Assembly (NCBI GenBank): GCA_028687335.1
Contig: JAQUAI010000012.1
Location: forward strand, 1 to 64,000
Reading direction: 5' to 3'
Source: Gallionella sp.
Lineage (GTDB): Bacteria; Pseudomonadota; Gammaproteobacteria; Burkholderiales; Gallionellaceae
DNA length: 64,000 bases
Positions 17,442 to 25,295 of this stretch are shown piece after piece. Made by a program: the position numbers and the translations under genes. A model generated the notes under the pieces. That model had not been told where the DNA came from, ran no database searches, and was given only the letters and a program-made list of their open reading frames with translations. Position 1 is the first letter of the stretch; every line of letters begins with the position of its first letter.

Positions 17442-18973
17442 ATATGGCGCAACAATCGTTGTGGCGACAAAGCGGCCAATATATCGGCAGGTAGCGGCGG
17501 CAGTTGCCCGCACATCGATGCGGTGATGACCTCAGCGGAAATTCCCGCACTCAGCAAGCCGCGCGTACCGTGTGCCAGACTGCAATACAGTCCGCGCTCC
17601 ACTTCGCCAACCAGCGGCATCGAGCCAGGTGCCGAGCAGCGAACTCCGGCTCGACCCTTGAGTTGTGCGACATCTATCGGCCCCAGTGCTTGATGTAGTG
17701 ATGGAACGTGTCTGGCCAGTTGCGATAAATTTTCGGCATGGTCGGCTGCGCGTAATTCTGTGTTCTCATCATCAAAGTGAGTGGTAGCTCCGGCGATATG
17801 TACATCGGATGCGGCGGGCGCGCAATAACCTTCGGCACACACCACGCTGCGTAATGATTGGCTAGTATTGCTTGCGGGAAACGCACTGATTTGGCCGCGT
17901 ACTGCTTGTAGGGGGAATTGCGCAAATTGTGCGAGTGCACGTGCCTGATGGCCGCAACATATCACTACCTGTTCTGCCTCAAATGCAAAATCGTCGCCGC
18001 TGGCACGCCATCCCGATGTGGTACGACTCAGCGTGGTGATCGTATGATTTGGGGATAGTGTGATATTGGGTTGTGCCGCTAAGCGTGCGCACACTTGCGG
18101 CGGCACAACCCATCCACCAGAGGGAAACCAGAGCCCTCCTTGCGTCATCGGCAGCCCTGCCAACTCTGAGGCGCGCGCGGCATTGACGAATTGCAGCAGA
18201 TGGGGCGGCATCGATAATGCGGCGAGTTTGCCGATACGCTTTGCTTCCGAGTCTGGACTGGCAAGTTGTAGCAAGCCACATTCGGCGCGCGATACACCAT
18301 CTGTGGGTATTACCTCGTCCAGCAGCGTTAAAGCATGACCGTAGGCAGCTAAAACGAAGCGGTGCAGTGTGGTCATGCTGGCACCGAAACGAGCATGAAG
18401 AATGCCGCGTGGGTTGCCGGAAGCACCACTAGCCAAGGTGGACGAACGCTCTACCAAAGTGACATGCACGCCTCGTCGAGACAAAAGATAAGCGCTGGCG
18501 CATCCGGCAAGACCACCGCCGATAACGAGTGCGGTAGTAGGAGTTTTTTGTTTGCTGCGCGTAGGCTGTTTTGGTGAGGGTTCTATCCCCGAAGTGATGT
18601 CGTGTGAAAGCCAGGTATCAATGTGTTTGTCGATCTGAGAAATCGCATTTGCAGTATCGGCAATGACGAGTGTTAGTCGCACGCGGCCTCCGGCAAAGTG
18701 CCAGCGATTCCATCCCGGAACGCGGCGTTGCCAGCGTTGCATGAGCTGTTGTGCATAGCATTGCAGTGGCGGGTGGCAGGCAAATGCGGCGATTAGTTCG
18801 GCATCGCTTGGCGGATTGGGCGCGATACTGAAAAAATCTAAACTCGTATCGGGTGGCGCGATGCGCTCAAACATCTGCCATGTTGAAACAAAGCCGAGCC
18901 CATTATCGAAATAGGTTTCGCCAACACTGAAACTCGTGTTTTTTTGTAATGTGCTGAAGTGTTGCCGCAGCAT
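17438..18973 (-). CDS. mnmC: tRNA 5-methylaminomethyl-2-thiouridine biosynthesis protein MnmC, methyltransferase half degenerate
   Basis: 511 residues from an ATG that overlaps the stop of the upstream transporter gene. Residues from about 148 onward are a complete FAD-dependent MnmC2 oxidase: the dinucleotide motif GGGLAGCASAYLL, then SGNPRGILHARF, GGWVVPPQV and the closing GTRGLLSAGISAEVI. It removes the carboxymethyl group from cmnm5s2U34 of tRNA. The N-terminal 145 residues align with the middle of the MnmC1 methyltransferase, but the start (FDDVYFS region) is missing. The SAM loop GFGTG reads YFDNG, and the catalytic LDGFAPAKNP segment and everything after it are gone. Only the oxidase reaction should remain, so the methyltransferase step needs another enzyme or does not occur. 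Confidence 0.88.
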   Translation of the reverse strand: MLRQHFSTLQKNTSFSVGETYFDNGLGFVSTWQMFERIAPPDTSLDFFSIAPNPPSDAELIAAFACHPPLQCYAQQLMQRWQRRVPGWNRWHFAGGRVRLTLVIADTANAISQIDKHIDTWLSHDITSGIEPSPKQPTRSKQKTPTTALVIGGGLAGCASAYLLSRRGVHVTLVERSSTLASGASGNPRGILHARFGASMTTLHRFVLAAYGHALTLLDEVIPTDGVSRAECGLLQLASPDSEAKRIGKLAALSMPPHLLQFVNAARASELAGLPMTQGGLWFPSGGWVVPPQVCARLAAQPNITLSPNHTITTLSRTTSGWRASGDDFAFEAEQVVICCGHQARALAQFAQFPLQAVRGQISAFPASNTSQSLRSVVCAEGYCAPAASDVHIAGATTHFDDENTELRAADHAENLSQLARHVPSLHQALGPIDVAQLKGRAGVRCSAPGSMPLVGEVERGLYCSLAHGTRGLLSAGISAEVITASMCGQLPPLPADILAALSPQRLLRHI

Positions 18974-19863
18974 TAACGCTCGTTTCCGCGCGGTAAGAGT
19001 ATGTTCAGTAAGCTTGGCCCCCAGTGATGCAAACACAAGCCGAACAAGATGCATGCCGTGCCCAGCCATACTTGCGACAGCACAACCTCATCGTTTAGTG
19101 CATGCCCGAGTAGCAGTGCCGAGACGGGAGTGATGAGTGTGATAAGCGCAACACGGCCAGTATCCATATGCTTGATGAGGTAGTAATACAACGCAAATCC
19201 CAGTACCGAGCCAAAGGTGCCGAGATAAATGGTGGCAGTGAGCGCCTGCTTTGGCCACTGCGCTGGCACATGACCATCAGCGATAAACCATGATGCAAAA
19301 AACAAGGGTAGACCTACAAGCAGAGTACCCAATGTCATCGCCAGCGGCGGACTGTCGTCACCGATGCGTTTGATCCATACCAGTCCGAGCGATTGCATTA
19401 CCACCGCGCAAAATAGCGTAGCCAAACCGAGTCCGGCTCCTAAATCTAGGCTGCCGCGAAATACCAGTAGCAAGCCCGATACGCCAAATGCCATACCGAG
19501 CAATTTGCTTGGCGTGAGTGAATCTTCCTTTAGCCACAAAGCGGCACCAAGGCTGGTGATGAGCGGTGATAAGCCAAACAAAACCGCGATCATGCCGGAG
19601 CTGATGTATTGCGCCGACCAGTAAGTTAATGCCATAGCACCAAACATACTCAAACCACCAGCTAAGTAAGCCAGTCGCGCGCGGCGGTGCAATGGAAAAC
19701 GAATGCGTAATACGACAAGCAATACTAGGCATAGCAGTGCGCCAATCAGCATGCGTGAAAATACGGCAAAGCTGGGACTGATGCCCATCACACTCCACTT
19801 GATTGCAAGCGGAGTGGTCGACCAGATTAACACCACGGAAAGAAAAGCCGCCGGTAGCGACAT
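18973..19863 (-). CDS. EamA/DMT-family transporter
   Basis: 296 residues from ATG 19863, chosen because AGGAG precedes it and MSLPAAFLSVVLIWSTTPLA begins the first membrane helix; the longer open frame crosses a terminator. Ten hydrophobic helices are arranged as two EamA repeats, typical of inner-membrane drug/metabolite exporters. The substrate is unknown. Its stop overlaps the mnmC start, so the two genes are co-transcribed, although no functional link is known. Confidence 0.87.
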   Translation of the reverse strand: MSLPAAFLSVVLIWSTTPLAIKWSVMGISPSFAVFSRMLIGALLCLVLLVVLRIRFPLHRRARLAYLAGGLSMFGAMALTYWSAQYISSGMIAVLFGLSPLITSLGAALWLKEDSLTPSKLLGMAFGVSGLLLVFRGSLDLGAGLGLATLFCAVVMQSLGLVWIKRIGDDSPPLAMTLGTLLVGLPLFFASWFIADGHVPAQWPKQALTATIYLGTFGSVLGFALYYYLIKHMDTGRVALITLITPVSALLLGHALNDEVVLSQVWLGTACILFGLCLHHWGPSLLNILLPRGNER

Positions 19864-19892
19864 GCGTGAACTCCTGCTCTTATATAGCAAAC

Positions 19893-19923
19893 AAAAAAGC
19901 CACAGCGCGAAGTCTGTGGCTTT
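19893..19923 (-). terminator. Intrinsic terminator after the DsrC/TusE-like gene
   Basis: Read on the minus strand, AAAGCCACAG and CTGTGGCTTTTTTG form a stem with an 8-base loop and a run of T. It separates the sulfur carrier gene from the transporter gene. Confidence 0.85.
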
Positions 19924-19989
19924 CCATAACATCTTGTGTGTTATGCGAAACTGTTGCGGATTATCCGTGAACAGTGATTGGCGCGTCAA

Positions 19990-20283
19990 TCAAACGCAAC
20001 CAGTGGGCTTGGGCATACCGCCGTATTTGGTAATCGGTTTCATCGGGCCTGTCATCCAAAGATCGAACAGCGCTTTCTGGTCCTCACCGATGTGCTGGGC
20101 AAATTTTCTGATGGGCAGTACCGAGCCGTATTCCTCAAAGTACTCGCGCGCTTTGGTGATGTGTGCCCACTTCTCTTCATTTAGCTCATACCCGTCGGCA
20201 TCCGCCATTGCTTGACCAATCTCTGGGGTCCATTCACTCATGTCGGTAAGATAACCATCGCCATCGCGGTCTGGAAGTGTCAT
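19990..20283 (-). CDS. DsrC/TusE-family sulfur carrier protein, single-cysteine form
   Basis: 97 residues, matching DsrC/TusE/RspA proteins. The C-terminal arm GGMPKPTGCV carries the penultimate cysteine (Cys96) that holds persulfide sulfur. The second cysteine of true DsrC, about ten residues earlier, is replaced here by threonine (PITKYGG), so it cannot make the DsrC trisulfide. It fits a TusE-like carrier for tRNA 2-thiouridine or another sulfur relay. A ribosome site (AAAAGGA) precedes the ATG. It is a single-gene unit with its own terminator, and mnmC, which acts on the same wobble uridine, lies just downstream. No dsr or tusBCD genes are in the window. Confidence 0.85.
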   Translation of the reverse strand: MTLPDRDGDGYLTDMSEWTPEIGQAMADADGYELNEEKWAHITKAREYFEEYGSVLPIRKFAQHIGEDQKALFDLWMTGPMKPITKYGGMPKPTGCV

Positions 20284-20477
20284 GTTTATTCCTTTTCTAA
20301 AATAGTCGTTAAATGCGCCCAGCTTGAATATTTCATCAGATTCCGCAGCGGTTTAACCAAGCCCTGATGAGGATTGGGATATTCGCTCGTTACATAGGAG
20401 TCTGGTTCGTGTTGCAGCCCGCCTCGCCATCATTTCGCAATCGGGTGAAATACTTTGACCAGCGTGTCACGGACGCT

Positions 20478-20510
20478 ATTTAAACTTTCCTGAGTTTTTT
20501 AGTCAAGTAA
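20478..20510 (-). promoter_or_regulatory. Sigma-70 promoter overlapped by an IscR-like operator
   Basis: On the minus strand, -35 TTGACT (20501-20506) and -10 TTAAAT (20478-20483) are 17 bases apart. The bases 20510 to 20486 match about 20 of 25 positions of the E. coli IscR type 1 consensus as I recall it (ACTTGACT, A-run, CTCAGG). This suggests control of the DsrC/TusE-like gene by an Rrf2-family Fe-S regulator. The match is by eye. Confidence 0.5.
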
Positions 20511-20552
20511 CTCTAATGGGGGGTATCCCTGCGGCATAAATCGCACAAATGA

Positions 20553-20577
20553 AAAAGGGCGTGTCACCACGCCCTTG
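20553..20577 (-). terminator. Intrinsic terminator after aqpZ
   Basis: On the minus strand AAGGGCGTG and CACGCCCTT form a 9-bp stem with a GTGA loop followed by TTT. Confidence 0.8.
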
Positions 20578-20603
20578 TAACGATCATCGAAGCCCTCTGA
20601 TTT

Positions 20604-21293
20604 TTAGGCTTCCTCCTCGCCGAGGAAACGGTAAATCAATGCGCCGAGTATTGCGCCGATAATGGGTGCAAGCCAAAACAGCCACAGCTGACTGACTGCC
20701 CAATCGCCCACGAAAAGAGCCACGCCAGTGCTACGCGCGGGGTTAACTGAGGTATTGGTAACCGGAATGCTAATCAGGTGGATCAGAGTTAAGCCGAGAC
20801 CAATTGCGAGCGGTGCAAAGCCTTGCGGTGCGCGTTTGTCAGTTGCCCCCATGATGATGAGTAAAAACATCATCGTCATGACAACTTCGCATAGTAGAGC
20901 GGCAAGTAGCGAGTATTGGCCGGGGGAATGTTCACCGTAGCCGTTGGATGCAAAGCCAGCACTTACGTCAAAACTAGCCTTGCCGCTGGCGATTAGATAC
21001 AGCACGCTACCAGCAAGAACGGCTCCGGCGACTTGGGCCAAAATGTAAGGCAGCAATTCTTGCGCGGGAAAGCGATTGCCAGCCCACAAGCCGATAGACA
21101 CAGCCGGATTCAGGTGGCAGCCCGAAATGTGCCCGATGCTGTAAGCCATGGTTAGCACTGTTAGGCCAAAGGCCAGTGATACGCCAAGCAAACCAATTCC
21201 CAGCTCAGGGAATGCGGCTGCGAGTACCGCGCTGCCGCAGCCGCCCAGCACCAGCCAGAATGTACCGAAAAACTCAGCACCGTATTTTCTCAT
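20604..21293 (-). CDS. aqpZ: Aquaporin Z
   Basis: 229 residues with six membrane helices and two half-helices bearing the NPA boxes HLNPAVSIG (about 61) and SVNPARSTG (about 183). The selectivity filter histidine ([11 protein letters not shown]) and the arginine after the second NPA match water-selective AqpZ rather than glycerol facilitators. It is an inner-membrane water channel. A strong AGGAG site precedes the ATG. The YidB-like gene ends 24 bases upstream and may be co-transcribed. Confidence 0.95.
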   Translation of the reverse strand: MRKYGAEFFGTFWLVLGGCGSAVLAAAFPELGIGLLGVSLAFGLTVLTMAYSIGHISGCHLNPAVSIGLWAGNRFPAQELLPYILAQVAGAVLAGSVLYLIASGKASFDVSAGFASNGYGEHSPGQYSLLAALLCEVVMTMMFLLIIMGATDKRAPQGFAPLAIGLGLTLIHLISIPVTNTSVNPARSTGVALFVGDWAVSQLWLFWLAPIIGAILGALIYRFLGEEEA

Positions 21294-21317
21294 TGCGATC
21301 TCCTTAAATTGAATGGT

Positions 21318-21740
21318 TTAGCCGAACAGCTTACCCTTGAGCAATGACAAGCCTTGCTCAACCAGTTGATTGTTTGCGGGGAGCTGGCCGTTGGGTGTGA
21401 TTGTGTCTATCACCTGTGGCAGCATCGTTGCCAAACCCGAAGAGAGCAACTCGGGCGATAAGCCGAATTGTTGCGCGAGTTGTTGCACTTGAGCACTGCC
21501 GAGTACTTGTTGAATTTGGTTGGCAGAAACCGCCTGATTTTGCCCAGTGCTTATCCATGAAGCCATGGCATCGCCTAAGCCTTGCTCCTGAAAGGTTTTG
21601 ACCAAGCCAGATAAGCCGCCTGTTTCGGGATTATTGACCAGATGGGTGATGACTTCCATCAAGCCCCCTTGGCCATTTTGAGTTTGATTGTTGGCTAGTG
21701 CCGCGCCAACTTGCCCGACGAGAGAATCCAGAAGTCCCAT
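21318..21740 (-). CDS. YidB-like protein (DUF937 family)
   Basis: A 140-residue soluble protein rich in Gln, Asn, Leu and Gly. It has the YidB/DUF937 pattern MGLLDSLVGQVG, then GLGDAMASWISTGQNQAVSA, then a C-terminal helix pair (QQFGLSPELLSSGLATMLP). The function of the family is not established. It lies between the pilus cluster and aqpZ on the same strand. Confidence 0.8.
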   Translation of the reverse strand: MGLLDSLVGQVGAALANNQTQNGQGGLMEVITHLVNNPETGGLSGLVKTFQEQGLGDAMASWISTGQNQAVSANQIQQVLGSAQVQQLAQQFGLSPELLSSGLATMLPQVIDTITPNGQLPANNQLVEQGLSLLKGKLFG

Positions 21741-21837
21741 GGCGCATCCCTTGAGTTGATTGAAAGAGCGGGGATTTTAATCGGGCTATGTCGAATGAAG
21801 AGATGGAGAAATGTGAACGATTACAACCGCTGCAAGA

Positions 21838-22620
21838 TTAGGGAAGCTTGCCTGCTGCGACCATGCGGTTGATGAGGAGGTTATTGGAAACCCATACAAC
21901 AATGTCGTCGAATTCGCCGTTAGTGACAGAATTTGGGGTGGGCGTATGACTGACAAAAGTACGATTGCTGTCTGAACTGTTCGGATTGGGATTGGCGGCT
22001 TCATCAAGCCCTGTGCCACCAGCTGGTGTATTTTTGCCTGTAGAGTAAATGACGATAGGAACGCCGCCGTTGGTATCAGGCGTTAGATATTGTCCCGATG
22101 CGCAAACATCAGCCCCAATACTTGTTGCCGTAGAACAAACAAATAGATTGGGTCTTAATGCTGAAATCCCAACGGTTGCCATGCCGTTATTGCTTGTATA
22201 AACGTGACTAACGGAGGGGTTACTTTTACTCCACGAGCTGACAGCATATCGAATCGGGTTTGACCAAGCATCCAGCAGGAGTCTTTGTTCATTTGTAGAA
22301 TCAATTCCCAGCGTGGATGCAGGTACAAAACCATCATTAAAGTTCGTGCAGTTTCCGCCGCCGATCGGGCTTTCCTGACCATGGCTTGAGCTGGTTGCTG
22401 GGCAAGGTAATCTGCCGTTGGTAGCCGCAAAACCAATGAGTGCCTGCTGTATTTCCTCAAGTTTTTTCCGTGTTTCTGTGGTTTTTTGCTGTTCAATTTG
22501 ACTGTTTAATGTAGGTAAAAAGCCAGCAAGAAGCAATCCGACAATCGCAAGAACCATGGCCATCTCGATTAATGAGAAGCCTAGAAATTTTTGAGGGCGA
22601 TGCGAATTTATTGTGAGCAT
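21838..22620 (-). CDS. Type IV prepilin-like protein with LPCP module
   Basis: 260 residues from ATG 22620 (ATG 22641 is an alternative; neither has a clear ribosome site, and both overlap the upstream gene, suggesting coupling). The class III signal is canonical: a short leader with Arg and Lys, cleavage after Gly in FLG/FSLIE, Glu at +5, then a hydrophobic helix (MAMVLAIVGLLLAGFLP). The mature part contains ALIGFAATNGRLPCPA followed by a Gly/Ser/Asn-rich cysteine region and NPIRYAVSSW. The same module order occurs in the neighbouring large protein. It is the only canonical prepilin in the cluster and is the last gene; it could be a major or a minor pilin. Confidence 0.85.
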   Translation of the reverse strand: MLTINSHRPQKFLGFSLIEMAMVLAIVGLLLAGFLPTLNSQIEQQKTTETRKKLEEIQQALIGFAATNGRLPCPATSSSHGQESPIGGGNCTNFNDGFVPASTLGIDSTNEQRLLLDAWSNPIRYAVSSWSKSNPSVSHVYTSNNGMATVGISALRPNLFVCSTATSIGADVCASGQYLTPDTNGGVPIVIYSTGKNTPAGGTGLDEAANPNPNSSDSNRTFVSHTPTPNSVTNGEFDDIVVWVSNNLLINRMVAAGKLP

Positions 22621-24305
22621 TGGGGGGAGCCGTTTAAACATAAAACCAAATCGTTGTTGGTAGAAAACTCGCCATCAGAACTGCGGTATGTTTTGTAAGT
22701 TTTTGTGTTGTCGTTTTGAGGTAGGCGATTGTCTGCTTCTAAGTAGTCGGACAGATTATTGGTGACGCGAGTTGTATTCGAGAGAGACTTGCCTGAGCCT
22801 ATGACGACAGCACGATAAGTTCCAGACCCTGTCATGGCGGAGTTGCTTCGTTGGGCCGACAAACAGCTGTTTCCACATTTGCTTGAGCTTCCCGGTTTGT
22901 AACCACTTGCGACTTGGTAAAAGATGTAATTTCTCCAGTGGAGCCAAGCGTTAGAGGAGAACAATGAGCAATTGGGCCATATGATATTCATGTCACCATC
23001 GATTAAATTTTCGCTACTTAGCTCGGACAGAACTTGATTTAGCTTCGAGCTTGCTTCGTTGATTTTTGTTTGTGTTTCGCTGGTGATTGCATCAGGTGGT
23101 GTTTCAGCTAATTCTTGGGCTTTATTCCCAGCTTCTTTTCCTTTTTCGCCTGCGCTGTTTGTTTTGTTTGCGATGTCAGAGGTGATCGGGTTAGATGGTG
23201 AGTTAGCTAAGGCACTGAGATTCTCACCGGCAACTTTAGTATCTCGTCCTGCAGAAGAAAGGAGGCCTTTATTGGTTTCGGATGAGCTTTCCTTGAAATT
23301 CTCAAGAGCTAGCTGGAGTTGATTCAGCCGCACTTGCAATGAATAAATTGCGAACGTAAGCTCAATAAGATTATTGCTGTTATCGGTGTAAATGGCAGGG
23401 AAAGATGGGATGCGTCCAAACAAGCTACTTACTCGGCCTGTATAATAACTTGTGTCATTAAGGGGAACAGCCCAAGGATATTTATTGCCAGCATGCTGGG
23501 CATAATTATCCAAGCATTGAGTTGCTTCCTTTGCAATCCTAGCTTGTACGCCAGCCCATATGTCCTGACGAGTGATGGTGAGAAATTGATCATTGGTAGT
23601 TAACGTGACGCTTCCATTTGTGTCTCGATGCTCGTGCGGCAAAATGAATTTTGCCGAGGAAATGGCCGCGTTGTTAATCATGTGCTCGGTATCGTTATCC
23701 AAGTACGCTGCGGTGTCGTAATTTCCGCCGCAAGTTGGTGCATTGTTACCTTCTCTACTGCTGTTGTTGGCCGTTCTTGCGCCAGGGGAAATGACAAGCG
23801 CAACGACTTCGTCGGGAGCTACTTCTACTCCATTGCCGCTGTACATTTTTAGTTGACCTTTGTTGTCCCAATTCATAGAAGCGGTCGTGTTGTTTTTATA
23901 GCTCCCTGAAACGGCATACCACAAGCATTCGCCATTTCCGTCTCGCAACGTAGGCAGGTGAAGTGTGCGCCAAGGAAGACGGCCTATGTCGCTACCGGTG
24001 CCAGAGCATGTCGAGGATGAGCCTTCATCACTCCCGCCCGCATTGCCATCTCTGTCAGGGCAGGGCAGGTAGCCAAAAGTTTTTCCTAGATGAGAGTCGG
24101 CATAAGTGAGGGCATAACCAATTAATGCTTCTTTAGCCTGAGCTAAGGCGAGTTCATTTGCTTTTTGATAGTCATTTTTTAGTGCGGCGGAATTTAGTGA
24201 GCCGACCAATGTGGCTGCCACGCCAAGAACTAAAACGATCAGCATTACCATCAACGCCGCACCGTGTTGGTGGTGATGTCCGATAGCGCGAGAATAATTA
24301 ATCAT
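22608..24305 (-). CDS. Large PilX-like pilus protein with coiled-coil insertion
   Basis: 565 residues from ATG 24305, which overlaps the upstream stop; the longer open frame runs through the previous gene and is not believable. The N-terminus (HGAALMVMLIVLVLGVAA) is a membrane anchor like that of PilX-type minor pilins, without a G-FxxxE cleavage site. The next part, EALIGYALTYADS and GYLPCPDRDGNAGG through GECLWYAVSGSY, is the module shared with the terminal prepilin. Residues about 325-440 form an Ala/Ser/Glu-rich coiled-coil insert. The C-terminal part has several cysteines. It may be a pilus-tip or priming subunit; adhesion is a guess. Confidence 0.7.
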   Translation of the reverse strand: MINYSRAIGHHHQHGAALMVMLIVLVLGVAATLVGSLNSAALKNDYQKANELALAQAKEALIGYALTYADSHLGKTFGYLPCPDRDGNAGGSDEGSSSTCSGTGSDIGRLPWRTLHLPTLRDGNGECLWYAVSGSYKNNTTASMNWDNKGQLKMYSGNGVEVAPDEVVALVISPGARTANNSSREGNNAPTCGGNYDTAAYLDNDTEHMINNAAISSAKFILPHEHRDTNGSVTLTTNDQFLTITRQDIWAGVQARIAKEATQCLDNYAQHAGNKYPWAVPLNDTSYYTGRVSSLFGRIPSFPAIYTDNSNNLIELTFAIYSLQVRLNQLQLALENFKESSSETNKGLLSSAGRDTKVAGENLSALANSPSNPITSDIANKTNSAGEKGKEAGNKAQELAETPPDAITSETQTKINEASSKLNQVLSELSSENLIDGDMNIIWPNCSLFSSNAWLHWRNYIFYQVASGYKPGSSSKCGNSCLSAQRSNSAMTGSGTYRAVVIGSGKSLSNTTRVTNNLSDYLEADNRLPQNDNTKTYKTYRSSDGEFSTNNDLVLCLNGSPQCSQ

Positions 24306-24678
24306 GGTTTTTTTTATCGGCAGAAAGATTGCCTCTTTCGCCGACTTTGATTTTGACGGGTTGTATTTGTCCCGGCAGGATAATTTGTGCGCTACTCGGG
24401 TCAGGTTCTTCTTTGCTGGCAGCTTGCGCTTGTCCGTTGACCCATATGGTGCGGCTACCGCCGTGTTTTTGAACGATGCCATTGACGGCGATTTCACCAG
24501 TATTGCTGAGACCAGTACCGCGATCTTGTTTGTTATATTCGACAGTGAGTCGGGCGCGCTCTTGCGGGGTAAAAAATAGGCGGCCAAGCTCATCAGCCAC
24601 GGTTAACTGGCTGAGTATCAGGCTGCAAATTAATAGTGCCGATTTGATTAGGGCGTGAATAGGGTGGCGGCACTTCAT
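24298..24678 (-). CDS. Small exported pilus-cluster protein (MshK-like position)
   Basis: 126 residues with a signal peptide (cleavage near LTVADE, residue 28). The mature protein is short: ELGRLFFTPQERARL, then NGIVQKHGGSRTIWVNGQ, then a hydrophilic tail. The NG-(IV)-(VL) and WVNG motifs resemble MshK and PilP-like periplasmic proteins that link the inner-membrane complex to the secretin. It overlaps its upstream neighbour by 4 bases and its downstream neighbour by 8. Assignment rests on position and motif; similarity to characterised MshK is weak. Confidence 0.6.
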   Translation of the reverse strand: MKCRHPIHALIKSALLICSLILSQLTVADELGRLFFTPQERARLTVEYNKQDRGTGLSNTGEIAVNGIVQKHGGSRTIWVNGQAQAASKEEPDPSSAQIILPGQIQPVKIKVGERGNLSADKKNHD

Positions 24679-25295
24679 GGCGTCGCATTCCTTTTTTTAA
24701 GTGTGATCCAGCCACCGCTGCATTCGGCACTCAGTCGCGCACTGGCATCGGGAGTGAATGGTTGTTCTATGTCGACACTTTTACGCTGTAGGGTACAGCT
24801 TTCGAGGTGATACCAGCCGTTGATGTCATGGCGTAGTGCAGCAAAAAAATCGACTAATTGTCCTTCGTGCAGTAGTTCAAATTGCAATTTCATGGCGCTG
24901 TAGCGTATGTCGAAGTTGCCGGTGTCCAATGCTGGATTCGGGGTGTATGGCTGTTGCGGTTCGATGCGGTAACGGAAATCATTGGTTGGGTTTTGTTGGC
25001 GGATTTTTTCCAGTGCTTCAATCCAATTCAGCCGTTTGTCTTCACCAATAATTTCTTGCGCTAACAACGCCCCGTATTCGATGCTGTAGGTGCTCATTGA
25101 TTCTGCGTCCTGGCGTGCGGAGTCGAGTTGTCTACGTGCATCGCTAACCGCATTTTGGGCATTGCGTAGCTCAGCTTTGGTTTGGCTTTTGATTTCTTCC
25201 GTGTAGTAAACAATGCCACCAGAGAGCAGCAATGCTGCACTCAAGCCCCACAGGCTTTTTCGCAATGTGCGTATTTCATTTTTGCCGAACGTCAT
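24675..25295 (-). CDS. PilO/MshJ-like pilus assembly protein
   Basis: 206 residues from ATG 25295, which overlaps the previous stop as ATGA; an ATG at 25310 is less likely. One membrane helix near residues 14-32 is followed by a coiled coil (about 35-70) and a small periplasmic alpha/beta domain ending near the C-terminus. This is the layout of PilO and MshJ, which pair with PilN-type proteins in the inner-membrane alignment complex. Sequence identity to named families cannot be judged here. Confidence 0.6.
   Translation of the reverse strand: MTFGKNEIRTLRKSLWGLSAALLLSGGIVYYTEEIKSQTKAELRNAQNAVSDARRQLDSARQDAESMSTYSIEYGALLAQEIIGEDKRLNWIEALEKIRQQNPTNDFRYRIEPQQPYTPNPALDTGNFDIRYSAMKLQFELLHEGQLVDFFAALRHDINGWYHLESCTLQRKSVDIEQPFTPDASARLSAECSGGWITLKKRNATP

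Larger units (their letters stand above)
20284..20603. other. 320-base intergenic region
   Basis: It holds the aqpZ terminator (20553-20577), a candidate promoter with an IscR-like site (20478-20510) and a roughly 190-base untranslated leader for the DsrC/TusE-like gene. A GGGTATCCC dyad lies just before the promoter (about 20521). No convincing gene is present; a 26-codon frame in the leader has no ribosome site. Confidence 0.6.

Noticed and set aside
20340-20430. 26-codon minus-strand frame in the leader of the DsrC/TusE-like gene
   Set aside because: Starts with two ATGs but lacks a ribosome site and has no leader-peptide feature such as codon runs.
23059-23322. Repetitive Ala/Ser/Glu codons in the large pilus protein as a possible tandem repeat array
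   Set aside because: The protein is compositionally biased and coiled-coil-like, but no fixed repeat unit is visible in the DNA.
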